In this document: in pieces, positions 33,935 to 42,300 of the stretch
Layout: each line of letters begins with the position of its first letter
Position numbering within the stretch: the first letter of the stretch is position 1
Origin: Ganoderma boninense
Taxonomy: Eukaryota > Basidiomycota > Agaricomycetes > Polyporales > Polyporaceae
NCBI GenBank assembly: GCA_002900995.3
Contig: CM035305.1
Span: forward strand, 3,146,467 to 3,210,466
Length of the DNA stretch: 64,000 nt
Direction of reading: 5' to 3'
Notes under the pieces: generated by a model
Told to the model about the DNA's origin: nothing
Database searches by the model: none
Seen by the model: only the letters and a program-made list of their open reading frames with translations
Position numbers and translations under genes: made by a program

Positions 33935-35428
33935 CCGCTGGGAAGGGGGAGCGGGCGCGTGCAGGCCTTGGGCCATCCACGAGGTCTACGTCCATTGGAG
34001 GTGGGGAGATCTCGCCTTCTTCGTAGGCGAAGGATAGCGCGAGTGCAAAGTAGTTAGCCTCGTTTTTGCCCTGTTCCGTTGCCGACCGTGTTTTGGCATC
34101 GTAGAGGGGGTGAAGATCGTCCGGGCGTGGCGGCATTAGGACGTTGAGGTCTTGCTCTCTTCGAGGCTTCGGGGTAGGGACGATCGTATGTGGGGGGTTT
34201 GGAAGGTAGGCTGTCGTGGTTGGCGGGCCCTGCGCTGCAAACGATTTTTGGGTGCGGGCACGTCCACGGTTTCTGGCGTATTCCACGCTAAGGCTGAGCA
34301 TGGCTCGATCCATGGCTGATCCAGAGCTGAATCCGCAGATTGAGGGCATTTTTAAGGCTTGATCCAGAGCTGTGCGGATCATGATCCACGGCTCCAGTGC
34401 AGATCTGGATCAAACGGATCCAGATCGCGGATAATCCGCAGGTTTTTTTGCAAAGATCGTATGTTTCTGACATATATCTTGTTGTCTAACTACTTTTCTT
34501 GTCTAAATACTGCTAAACATGCAGAATTCTAATGCATGAAGGTGTTCAAAGGCTCTAGTTTACAACTTTGTCGATCCGCGGATCACCTAGATTTTCCCTA
34601 TTGCCTCGATCCAGAGCTGCAGCGATCTGGAGCTGCAATGAGCTGGATCTGCGGATACAGCTCATTGCGGATACAGCTCCGGATTTTGCGGATCGATCTG
34701 CAAAGTGAGCTGGATCCGTGCTCAGCCTTATTCCACGCTGACATTAGTCGTCGCACTTGTGCGTTTTTTGCAGCGCCGGAGTTCTTCGGACAGATGCTCG
34801 GGGGCGTTTCGGTCCTGGCCCTCTTCAGCGCTCTGCCTGGGATTGGTGCGCCGTTCCTATTGCATCCATCTGTGACGATGTTATCGTAGTTGAAGGGTTG
34901 CTCCGAGTTTGAGGCGCCCTTTCCGATGCAGTCCTAGCGCCAGATGTTAGGGCTGTTGATCTGATGTCAGGCCTCGCGACGCGCTCACCAGGATATGCAC
35001 TGTCTCCGTGCTGGAGTTGCCGTGGACTGAGAAGCCGTCCTTGGGCCACGTGTACTCCTCCCGGGGGGCACATCACTGTCACGGCCGCTATCGTGTTCGT
35101 GGTCCTTGTTGCCAAGGGTGGGCGGCGCGGAGTCGTGTCGCTGCTGTCTGATCTTCGCCGCCGCTTCTCGGAGCACCTGGTTCGGGGGCTGTCCTTGGAG
35201 TTTCCCTCCTGGCATCAGGAGGCGGCGGCGGCACGCTGGTGTCGGGGTGCTCTCGGTGCTAGGGAGGAAGGAGTCGGGCTCGGCGCCCAGCTCGCAGTTG
35301 GGCATGGGGGGGGAGTCTCGGGGGTCGAGTTTCGCATCTATAAGACTCGCCTGGAATCGGTCGTGAGGGTTCAGCGTGCAGATTGCAGGGTGAGCCATTA
35401 CCTCCGCATCGGCCATAACCTTGGCCCG
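33935..35428 (-). mobile_element. LINE-1, 5' part: ORF1 N-terminal region, interrupted by a MITE
   Basis: Read on the minus strand from 35428 down, this is a Pro/Arg/Ser-rich coding-like sequence of the ORF1 type of non-LTR elements (for example LYDAKTRSATEQGKNEANYF, ALSFAYEEGEISPPPMDVDL, ARARSPFPA). At 33935 it stops at the Gypsy-1 LTR; its reading frame resumes without a stop at 54104 (DEDYLDPPPPRPPRNH). The MITE at 34289-34730 also interrupts it. The upstream end at 35428 abuts Gypsy-2. In-frame stops occur, so it is decayed. Identification as LINE rests on the continuation to the endonuclease at 57-58.5 kb. Confidence 0.65.
34281..34738. mobile_element. hAT-type MITE, family M1, copy a (with 8-bp TSD)
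   Basis: Element 34289-34730 (442 bp) with termini TAAGGCTGAGCA and TGCTCAGCCTTA, flanked by TTCCACGC at 34281-34288 and 34731-34738. The 8-bp duplication and TAAGG start are those of the hAT superfamily. The interior is full of GGATC/GATCC motifs in both orientations. It codes for nothing. Copy b lies at 41326-41773 in the reverse orientation. Confidence 0.9.
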
Positions 35429-36490
35429 GGACGGATACAACGCGCTCCAGCTTATTGCTGATCGGCATGGAAAGATGATTCACCTTATTCCATGCACTGA
35501 GGAGATCGACACGGAAGGGACTGCAGACAACTTCATTAGAGAATGGTTCCGCCTACATGGACTCCCACGAAAGATCATCTCTGATCGGGGGCCCCAGTTC
35601 TCTAGCAAGCTCTTCCGTGCAATCCTTAAAGGCCTCAACATAGAAAGCGCGTTATCCACAGCCTACCACCCACAGACGGATGGACAGTCGGAGCGATGGA
35701 ACCAGGAGATAGAGGCGTACCTACGGATGTACTGCTCAAGGCGCCGCGACGATTGGGTCAAGTGGCTACCAACAGCAGAGTACTGCTTCAACTCGCACGT
35801 ACATTCATCCACAGGGTACTCGCCGTTTTACCTCATGTACGGCTATGAACCTCAGTTCCACGTTCCGATGCTATCCACCATGGTGCCTACGGCAGACGAA
35901 CGAAGAGAGGATTGCGCAGGCAAGGGAGATGCGACCTCAACCTAACCCTGGCAGCAGAGCGGATGAAGGAGTACTACGATCGCTATGTCTCCGCTGCTCC
36001 AGAGTTCAAGGAGGGTCAGAAGGTGTGGCTCGACACGAGAAACTTCCGTGTCCCAGGAGTCTCTCGGAAGCTGGTGTGGACCGGTACGCTGGCCCCGTAC
36101 CCTGTCAAGCGCAAGGTGGCAACTTGGCTTACGAGCTCAAAGCTCCCCAAAGACATGGGGCTCCACCCGGTGTTCCATGTGACACTCCTACACCCGCACA
36201 AAGAAGAGCCAACTTCCCGGTCGACATCCCCCTCAAACCCGCAGCTCCGAAGTGGAAGGAGAGGAGGAGTATGAAGTGGAGGAAGTGTTGGACTCGCGTC
36301 GGTATGGCGGTGGAAGAAACTGCAGTATCTTGTTCACTGGAAGGGCTGGGGCCCTGAACACGATAGCTGGGAAGACATGTTGGATCTAGCAAATGCGCCA
36401 AAAGTGCTGCAAAAGTTTCATTCGACACATCCGACGCTCCTGGCCCTCTCAACAAGAAGACTCGATCGTGAGGACACGATCCTTAGGAGG
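35429..36490 (+). pseudogene. Gypsy-2 integrase with C-terminal chromodomain, frameshifted
   Basis: Integrase core: YNALQLIADRHGKMIHLIPC, then ISDRGPQFSSKLF with the second Asp, and AYHPQTDGQSERWNQEIEAY with the catalytic Glu. At about 35905-35925 the frame breaks (ERRED to LAAERMKEYYDRY); another break near 36220. A GPY-like region follows (FKEGQKVWLDTRNF, KLPKDMGLHPVFHVTLLHPH), then a chromodomain ([33 protein letters not shown]). Chromodomains steer integration toward marked chromatin. At least two frameshifts make it inactive. Confidence 0.8.
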
Positions 36491-36497
36491 GGGGTAT

Positions 36498-36955
36498 TGT
36501 CATGAACGGCACGCTCGGCGCCTACCCCGCGTCTCTCTTTCCCTTTTTGGACTGTTTGCCTCCCGCGTCGTCCTTATGTCCTCCGTTGTTTAGCAAACCC
36601 GTCCCTTGTTCTCGCAGTACAATAACTCCTGTTACCCATTGTTCCCGTCGTCATTGTACTACATACTATTGTTCTCCACTGGTTCCCGTGTCCCATAGTT
36701 ACCTATTGTCCCCGGTTCCCATTGTCCACTACATGTATATAAGACCTGTACTTCGCTACCTGGAGACCTCAGTTTCGACCTCTTGTCTCCAGGTAAGCCT
36801 CACTGTATTCTCGCTCGTTAGCTACTCGCTCAATACGTCTTGTCTCCAGCCTGACTGTCGAGCCCTGCTCCGCTCTCGCTGCACAAGTGCTCGTCGACGC
36901 CCTTGCTCGTCTCGTAAGCCTCCTCCCTGATCTTACTCGACAGCCAGTCGTAACA
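36498..36955 (+). repeat. Gypsy-2 LTR (458 bp)
   Basis: Runs from TGTCATGAACGG to GTCGTAACA. A TATA box (TATATAAG) lies at 36736-36743 and the likely transcript start some 30 bp later, followed by CCTGGAGACC repeats. The last bases and the TATA region resemble those of the Gypsy-3 LTR, hinting at related families. Confidence 0.75.
36736..36743 (+). promoter_or_regulatory. TATA box of the Gypsy-2 LTR
   Basis: TATATAAG within ACATGTATATAAGACC, in the middle of the LTR as expected for the U3/R promoter. Confidence 0.6.
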
Positions 36956-37244
36956 ATGTATGTAGTGACTGTAGCTATAGGTTCAGGGCTATGGGCTGCG
37001 GACTGCGGGCTGTGGACTGCAGGCTGCGGACTGTGGGCTGCGGACTGCAGGCTGTGGACTGCGGACTGCGGACTGCGGACTGCGGGCTGTGGACTGTGAT
37101 CTATGTACCTGGTTACTGTGGGCTGTGGTCCCTGTGCTGTATCCTGGGTGCTATGTACGTGGTTACTCCTTAATGTAATAGGTCTTTAGTAATGAAAGGA
37201 AAAAGTATGGATGTAGTAAGCCTGCTTACTATGCGTCCGTAACA
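36956..37244 (-). repeat. Gypsy-3 LTR fragment
   Basis: Matches the plus-strand segment 58817-59034 except for the length of the 7-bp repeat. It ends ATGCGTCCGTAACA at 37244, the outer border of a Gypsy-3 LTR in minus orientation. The following CACCA (37245-37249) is the target duplication that also borders the LTR at 42295 (as TGGTG). The left end was cut by Gypsy-2. Confidence 0.85.
36989..37098. repeat. 7-bp minisatellite in the Gypsy-3 LTR
   Basis: About 15 tandem copies of a GGRCTGY heptamer (GGACTGC, GGGCTGC, GGGCTGT). The same array exists in the other two Gypsy-3 LTRs with different copy numbers (41908-42030 and 58852-58918). Confidence 0.85.
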
Positions 37245-37874
37245 CACCATCTTGTGTCACGCTCGCTCTCGCTCTCTCTCTATCTCCACACCCACCACTT
37301 TTCCTTCCCCCTCTCCCTCTTCTCCACACCCACACTCTTCGTCAATCGCTGTCTACGCCAACCCGCAAGTCAGTCTCTCGCCAACCCCCATCTACGCCAA
37401 CCCGCAAGTTAGTCCTTCCTCCAACCAAAACACCACCAACATCGCCGCCAATCACTCCCACTCTCCTCCCACATCATCGCCAATCGTTTCTCTCCCAATC
37501 TCTCCTCCTGTACATACTTCTCTCGAATCTCTCCCTGTCTCTGTTCCTCTCTCTATTCCACGTTCAGTTACTGCACAGCTCGAAGATCAACGTCTCTTAG
37601 ATATATTTAGATACCTTACGACAGTCGTTTCCCCTCCCTCTCTTTCTGATGATGCGTTTCCCACTTTTCACAGGCATGCGACGCGGTTTTACGTTCAGGA
37701 TAACCGGCTCTGGCGTCGCGCAGGTCCAGCAGGCTTCGACCGCCTTGTCGTTTGGCCCGAGCGCCGCCTCGACGTGCTTCGACAGGCCCACGACGACGTT
37801 GCGCACAAGGGTGTGTATGCGACGACTGCGCTCATCACGGAACACTTCTGGTGGCCCCAGCTGCAAGCTGACGT
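37245..37874 (+). mobile_element. Gypsy-1, middle piece: spacer and integrase N terminus
   Basis: Flanked on the left by Gypsy-3 LTR with CACCA, and on the right by hAT-2 with GCTGACGT. A CT-rich start (CTCGCTCTCGCTCTCTCTC) codes for Ser/Pro-rich sequence. Then come RNase H-to-integrase linker sequence (LLDIFRYLTTVV, RFYVQDNRLWRR, LVVWPERRLDVLRQ) and the His pair of the HHCC site (AHDDVAHKGVYATTALITEH), ending FWWPQLQADV. The next residues, VWYVRTCHLCQ, are those at 31782, which proves the two pieces were once joined. Confidence 0.85.
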
Positions 37875-38514
37875 TAGTGCTGCAGGGTCCAGTCCGGTCC
37901 AGTTATTGGACCCCTCCCCAGAAGGACCAGGACTGTGACCGGGATAGGACTGTATGCAAAAATCGAGGACCGGACTGAGGTTGCGGTCCTCCAAGAACAG
38001 GACTGGACCCCGGTCCAGTCCTCAGTTAAGACCGGTCAAGACTGAAAAATCGGTCCTGACCGGTCAAGACCGGTCAGGACCGGTTAGGACTAGTTAGGAC
38101 ACATATATTCTGGTATAAACAACAGACAGGATCTTTGCATTCATTCTACATGTAGCACAAGCACTGTACACCTACTCAGAGTCGTCATCAAGCCCTACAT
38201 CATTCTCATATGCTGCATTGAGAATGTTCTCGGCCTTGAGCAAGTTCTCGAAGTCTCGCTGGTCCACCTTCTCGACTCGCTCGTGATTGACCCGTGCGTA
38301 ATTGACAAGCTTCGGGGTCCAAAAATACTTCAGGCATTCTATCTGTTCAAAAACCTCCGGGTCGAGCGAGGCACGCCGGTCAGTGGATACCTCCTTGGCA
38401 CGAGAGAAGAGCGACTCAATTCCGACCGACGCAGCCGCAATCGGAAGGTAATCAAGCGCCATGCGCCCGAGCGTGGGCCACATCTTGGTCCCAGGACTGG
38501 ACCCTGCAGCACTA
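37875..38514 (-). mobile_element. hAT-2: 640-bp deletion derivative of hAT-1
   Basis: Ends are a perfect inverted repeat, TAGTGCTGCAGGGTCC and its reverse complement. The left 580 bp correspond to the left end of hAT-1, including the last 120 or so codons of transposase (KMWPTLGRMALDYLPIAAAS to NDVGLDDDSE); then sequence jumps to the right terminus. It could not make transposase but keeps both termini. The flanking octamers differ: GCTGACGT left (Gypsy-1), CCGTCCAC right (Gypsy-2). Confidence 0.85.
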
Positions 38515-39703
38515 CCGTCCACCTCCGGTAGTCCAGTGATGAAGTCACAGGTAACTACTTGGCCTGGGCCGTCCGGGATCTCGTTGGGTTGAAGGGGACC
38601 ATGTGGCTTCGCATGTGAAGTCTTGCCACAGCGACAAGTGTCGCAGGTCTCAACGTAATCCTTAATGAACTTTGCCATGCCCAGCCACCAGTAGTTCCGT
38701 GTAACCAACTCCACCGTCTTTGCCTGGCCAGGGTGTCCAGCAGGCGGGAGGTCGTGGTGAATGCGCACTATCTCTGCTCGGAGCGCGCGTCGTCTTTGGG
38801 GACATAAACTCGGCGCGGTAGAGCAGCAGGCCTTGTTTCTGTGTTCCAGTCCACCAAATCGTTCTGTAGACGTGCTGGCCCTAGCTTATCGAGCTTGCTG
38901 AGTGCTCTGCGACCTCCTGCTCACGCTCTCCACCATTCTCGAAATGCGGCGGAGCAGTGCTTTTCTGGTACCACTGACATGTGCCCTCTCTTGGTTGCCA
39001 GTACTCGGAAGCGATCCTGCGTTGCAACATGACTCGGTTCAGGTTGTCCATCGGCATGTCCTTCTGGTGATCAGGCCTGTGTGACAGCGCGTCTGCCCTA
39101 ACCATTGGAGGTGGCTGGCTTGTGTGCAATGACAAAGTCGAACCGTGACAGATAGAGAGCCCAACGTGCCTGCCTGCGTGTGAGGTTTTGTGCGGCCTTC
39201 CAGCTCCTGTCATAGATCTCGTAGTTTGCGTTCCGCATCGCTCATTACTCAGAGTGGAAAGCCACAGGGTGCCATTTCCCGTCCTCCCCCTCCTGAGACA
39301 GAACCGCACCGTAGCATACCCGATGCATCGACTTTCAATGCGGGTTGCGTCTGGTCATACTATGCTCAGGACAGGCTTTCAGTTAAAACGACGTTTTGAG
39401 CTCATCGAATGCTGATTTCTCTTCGGCACCCCATTGCCAGGGAGCATTACCCGTGAGACGGGCGAGGGTTTGCCCTACTGCGGGTGAAGTCCTTAATGAA
39501 CCGCCTGTAGAAAATTCGAAACCCGGAACTTCCGTACATCTGAGCGTTTTGAGGACAGGCCATTCTGCGATACCCCTGACCTTACTGGGTCCCTTTCCAA
39601 AACGGTTCTCCGAGACGAGCACACCTAGGTACTCAACCTTAGGCTGTTCGAATTCGCACTTCTCTGGCTTGCAGAACAGGTCGTGCTCTGCAAAAAACCT
39701 ACC
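38515..39703 (-). pseudogene. Gypsy-2, 5' piece: RT end, RNase H and integrase zinc domain (degraded)
   Basis: On the minus strand from the gap: RT C-terminal part (FFAEHDLFCKPEKCEFEQPK, VEYLGVLVSENRFG), RNase H connection (LTGNAPWQWGAEEKSAFDEL), scattered RNase H pieces in several frames (for example RADALSHRPDHQKDMPMDNL), and the integrase HHCC domain (RIHHDLPPAGHPGQAKTVEL, YWWLGMAKF, CDTCRCGKTSHAKP), ending CDFITGLPEVDG at hAT-2. Several frameshifts lie between 38770 and 39530. The next expected residues (GYNALQLIADRHGK) are at 35429 in the opposite orientation. Confidence 0.75.
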
Positions 39704-39803
39704 NNNNNNNNNNNNNNNNNNNNNNNNNNNNNNNNNNNNNNNNNNNNNNNNNNNNNNNNNNNNNNNNNNNNNNNNNNNNNNNNNNNNNNNNNNNNNNNNN
39801 NNN
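39704..39803. other. assembly gap of exactly 100 N
   Basis: One hundred N bases join Gypsy-2 (left) and Gypsy-3 (right). A round 100 is normally a placeholder of unknown size, so the adjacency of the two sides is a scaffolding statement, not sequence. Confidence 0.95.
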
Positions 39804-41240
39804 CCAACACAACCCAAATACCGAACAACAAACCCCTACCTGAGCCAGCCAGACTCAGTACGGGGCCTATCTCTCCACACGAAGGACCATCCACCACATG
39901 CATCAACCCATCTCTAACTCTGGTCACAGTACCGATGGAGAGCCATTTCCTAGCAGAACCCACATCCATCGAGGTCATTAGAGAACAAAATCCACCTCCA
40001 CCTCTCCCATCACCAGCCGAAGAACACACTGTCACAGTCGGAGGAAATGATGGAACAATTGGAATGCGCAACACGAGGAGACAAACCGGAAAGGGACGAC
40101 GTCCCTCAGGACGTCAAGGACCCGACTCCTCCACGGAACAGGATTGGGAAACCTATGTGGCGGAATTACTAGCTCGACGAACCGACTCCAGTAGCCCAAG
40201 CACTACAACGTCGTCGTCCAGCGAAGACCTCCTCATATCTCCAAACGATCCGGACTCTCCAATGCTTATCTCGAACCTACCCCATTCGTCTCGAGTCCAG
40301 AAGACTCGTACAGCGACTTTTCCTATCCCATATCCCCAGACAACCCGAATAGCCATATATACAGGCGTTTCGACTACTCTCGATCTCAAGCAGACTCACA
40401 AAGTCGAACCCTCGATTCAAGGCCACAAAACCCAATGGGGATACCCTATTGGACAACAAGGCCACTTTCATCTCCCATGGAGCCTGGCCATGGAGAATAG
40501 TGCGGAAGAAACCTGATGGATCCATGGTCTACGTCCACATGGACGGATTCCCTCCCGAATGGACCCCTTGGACAAGTCCAAAACTTATTGGACGACATCC
40601 CATACCTCAGATACTACCCGGGCTCGAACACCGAGCAAACTTGTAATCTACGACAGCCTCGCCCGATGGGCAAACATCCCCTCGGTATTGGTCAAAACCA
40701 GAACAGCGAGAATTCCGACTCAATGTGCCCTACCGTATCAACATCGACGAATCCCCGACAAACATCGAACGATGGGATGAGCTCAAGAACGGGGTCTCAG
40801 CGGATGACATCGTTAAAGCAACGATGATACTCATAGAAAACCCAAATCCGACAACCACACTGGGAAAGAATCACTGACATAGTCATTGACGACATCACCG
40901 AGCTTCACGAAATGGAGAAACTGGCATACGACATTGATGCCTACCTCGACAGGAACTGTGAAGATCCAGGTTGCACTCGCTGCTTGCAAACCTACTCTAC
41001 TACTGGGTCGTACGACGAACGGACAAGCAAGTCCTGATATTTGGACTTCCCATCCAGGGCACTCGATGGCCTAGTCTACTCCCTCACTAGTCCACAACCC
41101 TCACGACGACTCTATGCACTATACCACCTGAACCGCAACCTACCGGAAGACAGGCACTGGAGGGGACACCTCAAAGACATCATTATCTACAAAAACTACC
41201 TAAAGGATGCCGGTCTTCAGGATAAAGCGGGTATACGATG
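39804..41240 (+). pseudogene. decayed copy of the Gypsy-3 accessory ORF
   Basis: Same sequence as the 639-codon ORF at 59094-61013, but broken by at least five small indels; matching stretches appear in all three frames (LPEPARLSTGPISPHEGPST, GHFHLPWSLAMENSAEE, RRLYALYHLNRNLPEDRHWR). It ends at DAGLQDKAGIR just before the PPT, the same place as in the other copy, so the ORF is a regular part of this family. Confidence 0.85.
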
Positions 41241-41317
41241 ACTATGCAAAAGGTTTGAATTCACGGTTGAGGACAACCTTGCAGGGGGAGAGGGGGGTAA
41301 TGTTACTGACGCATAGT

Positions 41318-41781
41318 AAGCAGGCTAAGGCTGAGCACGGATCCAGCTCACTTTGCAGATTGATCCGCAAAATCTGGAGCTGTATCCGCAATGAGCTGTA
41401 TCCGCGGATCCAGCTCATTGCAGCTCCAGATCGCTGCAGCTCTGGATCGAGGCAATAGGGAAAATCTAGGTGATCCGCGGATCGACAAAGTTGTAAACTA
41501 GAGCCTTTGAACACCTTCATGCATTAGAATTCTGCATGTTTAGCAGTATTTAGGCAAGAAAAGTAGTTAGACAACAAGATATATGTCAGAAACATACGAT
41601 CTTTGCAAAAAAAACCTGCGGATTATCCGCGATCTGGATCCATTTGATCTGGATCTGCACTGATCCGGAGCCGTGGATCATGATTCGCACAGCTCTGGAT
41701 CAAGCTTTAAAAATGCCCTCGATCCACAGATTCAGCTCTGGATCAGCCATGGATCGAGCCATGCTCAGCCTTAAAGCAGGC
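41318..41781. mobile_element. hAT-type MITE, family M1, copy b (with 8-bp TSD)
   Basis: Element 41326-41773 (448 bp), termini TAAGGCTGAGCA / TGCTCAGCCTTA, flanked by AAGCAGGC at 41318-41325 and 41774-41781. Nearly identical to copy a when reversed. It inserted into the LTR after the LTR had formed, because the LTR at 58.6 kb lacks it. Confidence 0.9.
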
Positions 41782-41907
41782 TTACTACATCCATACTTTT
41801 TCCTTTCATTACTAAAGACCTATTACATTAAGGAGTAACCACGTACATAGCACCCAGGATACAGCACAGGGACCACAGCCCACAGTAACCAGGTACATAG
41901 ATCACAG

Positions 41908-42030
41908 TACACAGCCCGCAGTCCGCAGTCCGCAGTCCACAGCCCGCAGTCCGCAGTCCGCAGTCCACAGCCTGCAGTCCGCAGCCCACAGTCCGCAGCC
42001 CGCAGTCCACAGCCCGCAGTCCGCAGCCCA
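41908..42030. repeat. 7-bp minisatellite in the Gypsy-3 LTR (copy b)
   Basis: About 17 heptamers (GCAGTCC, ACAGTCC, GCAGCCC on this strand), the reverse complement of the array at 36989-37098. Confidence 0.85.
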
Positions 42031-42092
42031 TAGCCCTGAACCTATAGCTACAGTCACTACATACATAGCCTGAAACCTTAAGATCCTACATG

Positions 42093-42100
42093 TATATAAG
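42093..42100 (+). promoter_or_regulatory. TATA box of the Gypsy-3 LTR (copy b)
   Basis: TATATAAG in TACATGTATATAAGGGG; the equivalent in the inverted copy is at 58783-58790. Confidence 0.6.
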
Positions 42101-42300
42101 GGGCGACACCTCAGCAGTGACCCCCCAGTTTTCAGTCTCTTGTCTATCCAGCTACTGCTCTGCGAGCAGTACCTTCATACCCCTACGTCCTCTAGACCTA
42201 ACAAGTCTAGTATCCAAACTCTAGTCAGTCACTAGTCTTTGGTCTAAACGGCCTAACCTATTGAACTGTAAGTCCACTAGGTTAAGGACGTAACATGGTG

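Larger units (their letters stand above)
35429..36955 (+). mobile_element. Gypsy-2 (chromovirus), 3' piece: integrase core, chromodomain, 3' LTR
   Basis: Starts abruptly within the integrase core at GGACGGATACAACGC. The missing upstream part of what looks like the same element lies inverted at 38515-39703, where integrase stops at the same codon (GLPEVDG) against hAT-2. Ends with an LTR (36498-36955) preceded by the purine tract AGGAGGGGGG. The next bases, ATGTA, are Gypsy-3 LTR sequence, so Gypsy-2 had inserted into a Gypsy-3 LTR. Confidence 0.75.
39804..42295 (+). mobile_element. Gypsy-3 copy b, 3' part: degraded accessory ORF, PPT and 3' LTR
   Basis: The plus-strand counterpart of 58581-60530. 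Contains the decayed accessory ORF (39804-41240), a polypurine tract (41284-41300) and an LTR (41301-42295) enlarged by MITE M1 copy b. After the LTR comes TGGTG, the complement of CACCA, then Gypsy-1 RT in minus orientation: this is the junction of the Gypsy-3 insertion into Gypsy-1. Confidence 0.85.
41301..42295 (+). repeat. Gypsy-3 3' LTR (copy b) carrying a MITE
   Basis: TGTTACTGACGC...GGACGTAACA. Removing the MITE and one duplicated octamer leaves about 540 bp against 454 bp in the copy at 58581; most of the difference is in the heptamer array. Preceded by the purine tract GGGGGAGAGGGGGG. Confidence 0.9.

Noticed and set aside
36989..37098. Short regular repeats suggestive of a CRISPR array
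   Set aside because: Units are contiguous 7-mers without spacers, lie in an LTR, and the genome is eukaryotic.
37875..38514. hAT-2 as an independent gene for a short DNA-binding protein
   Set aside because: Its only frame is the tail of the hAT-1 transposase plus terminal sequence; it is a deletion derivative.
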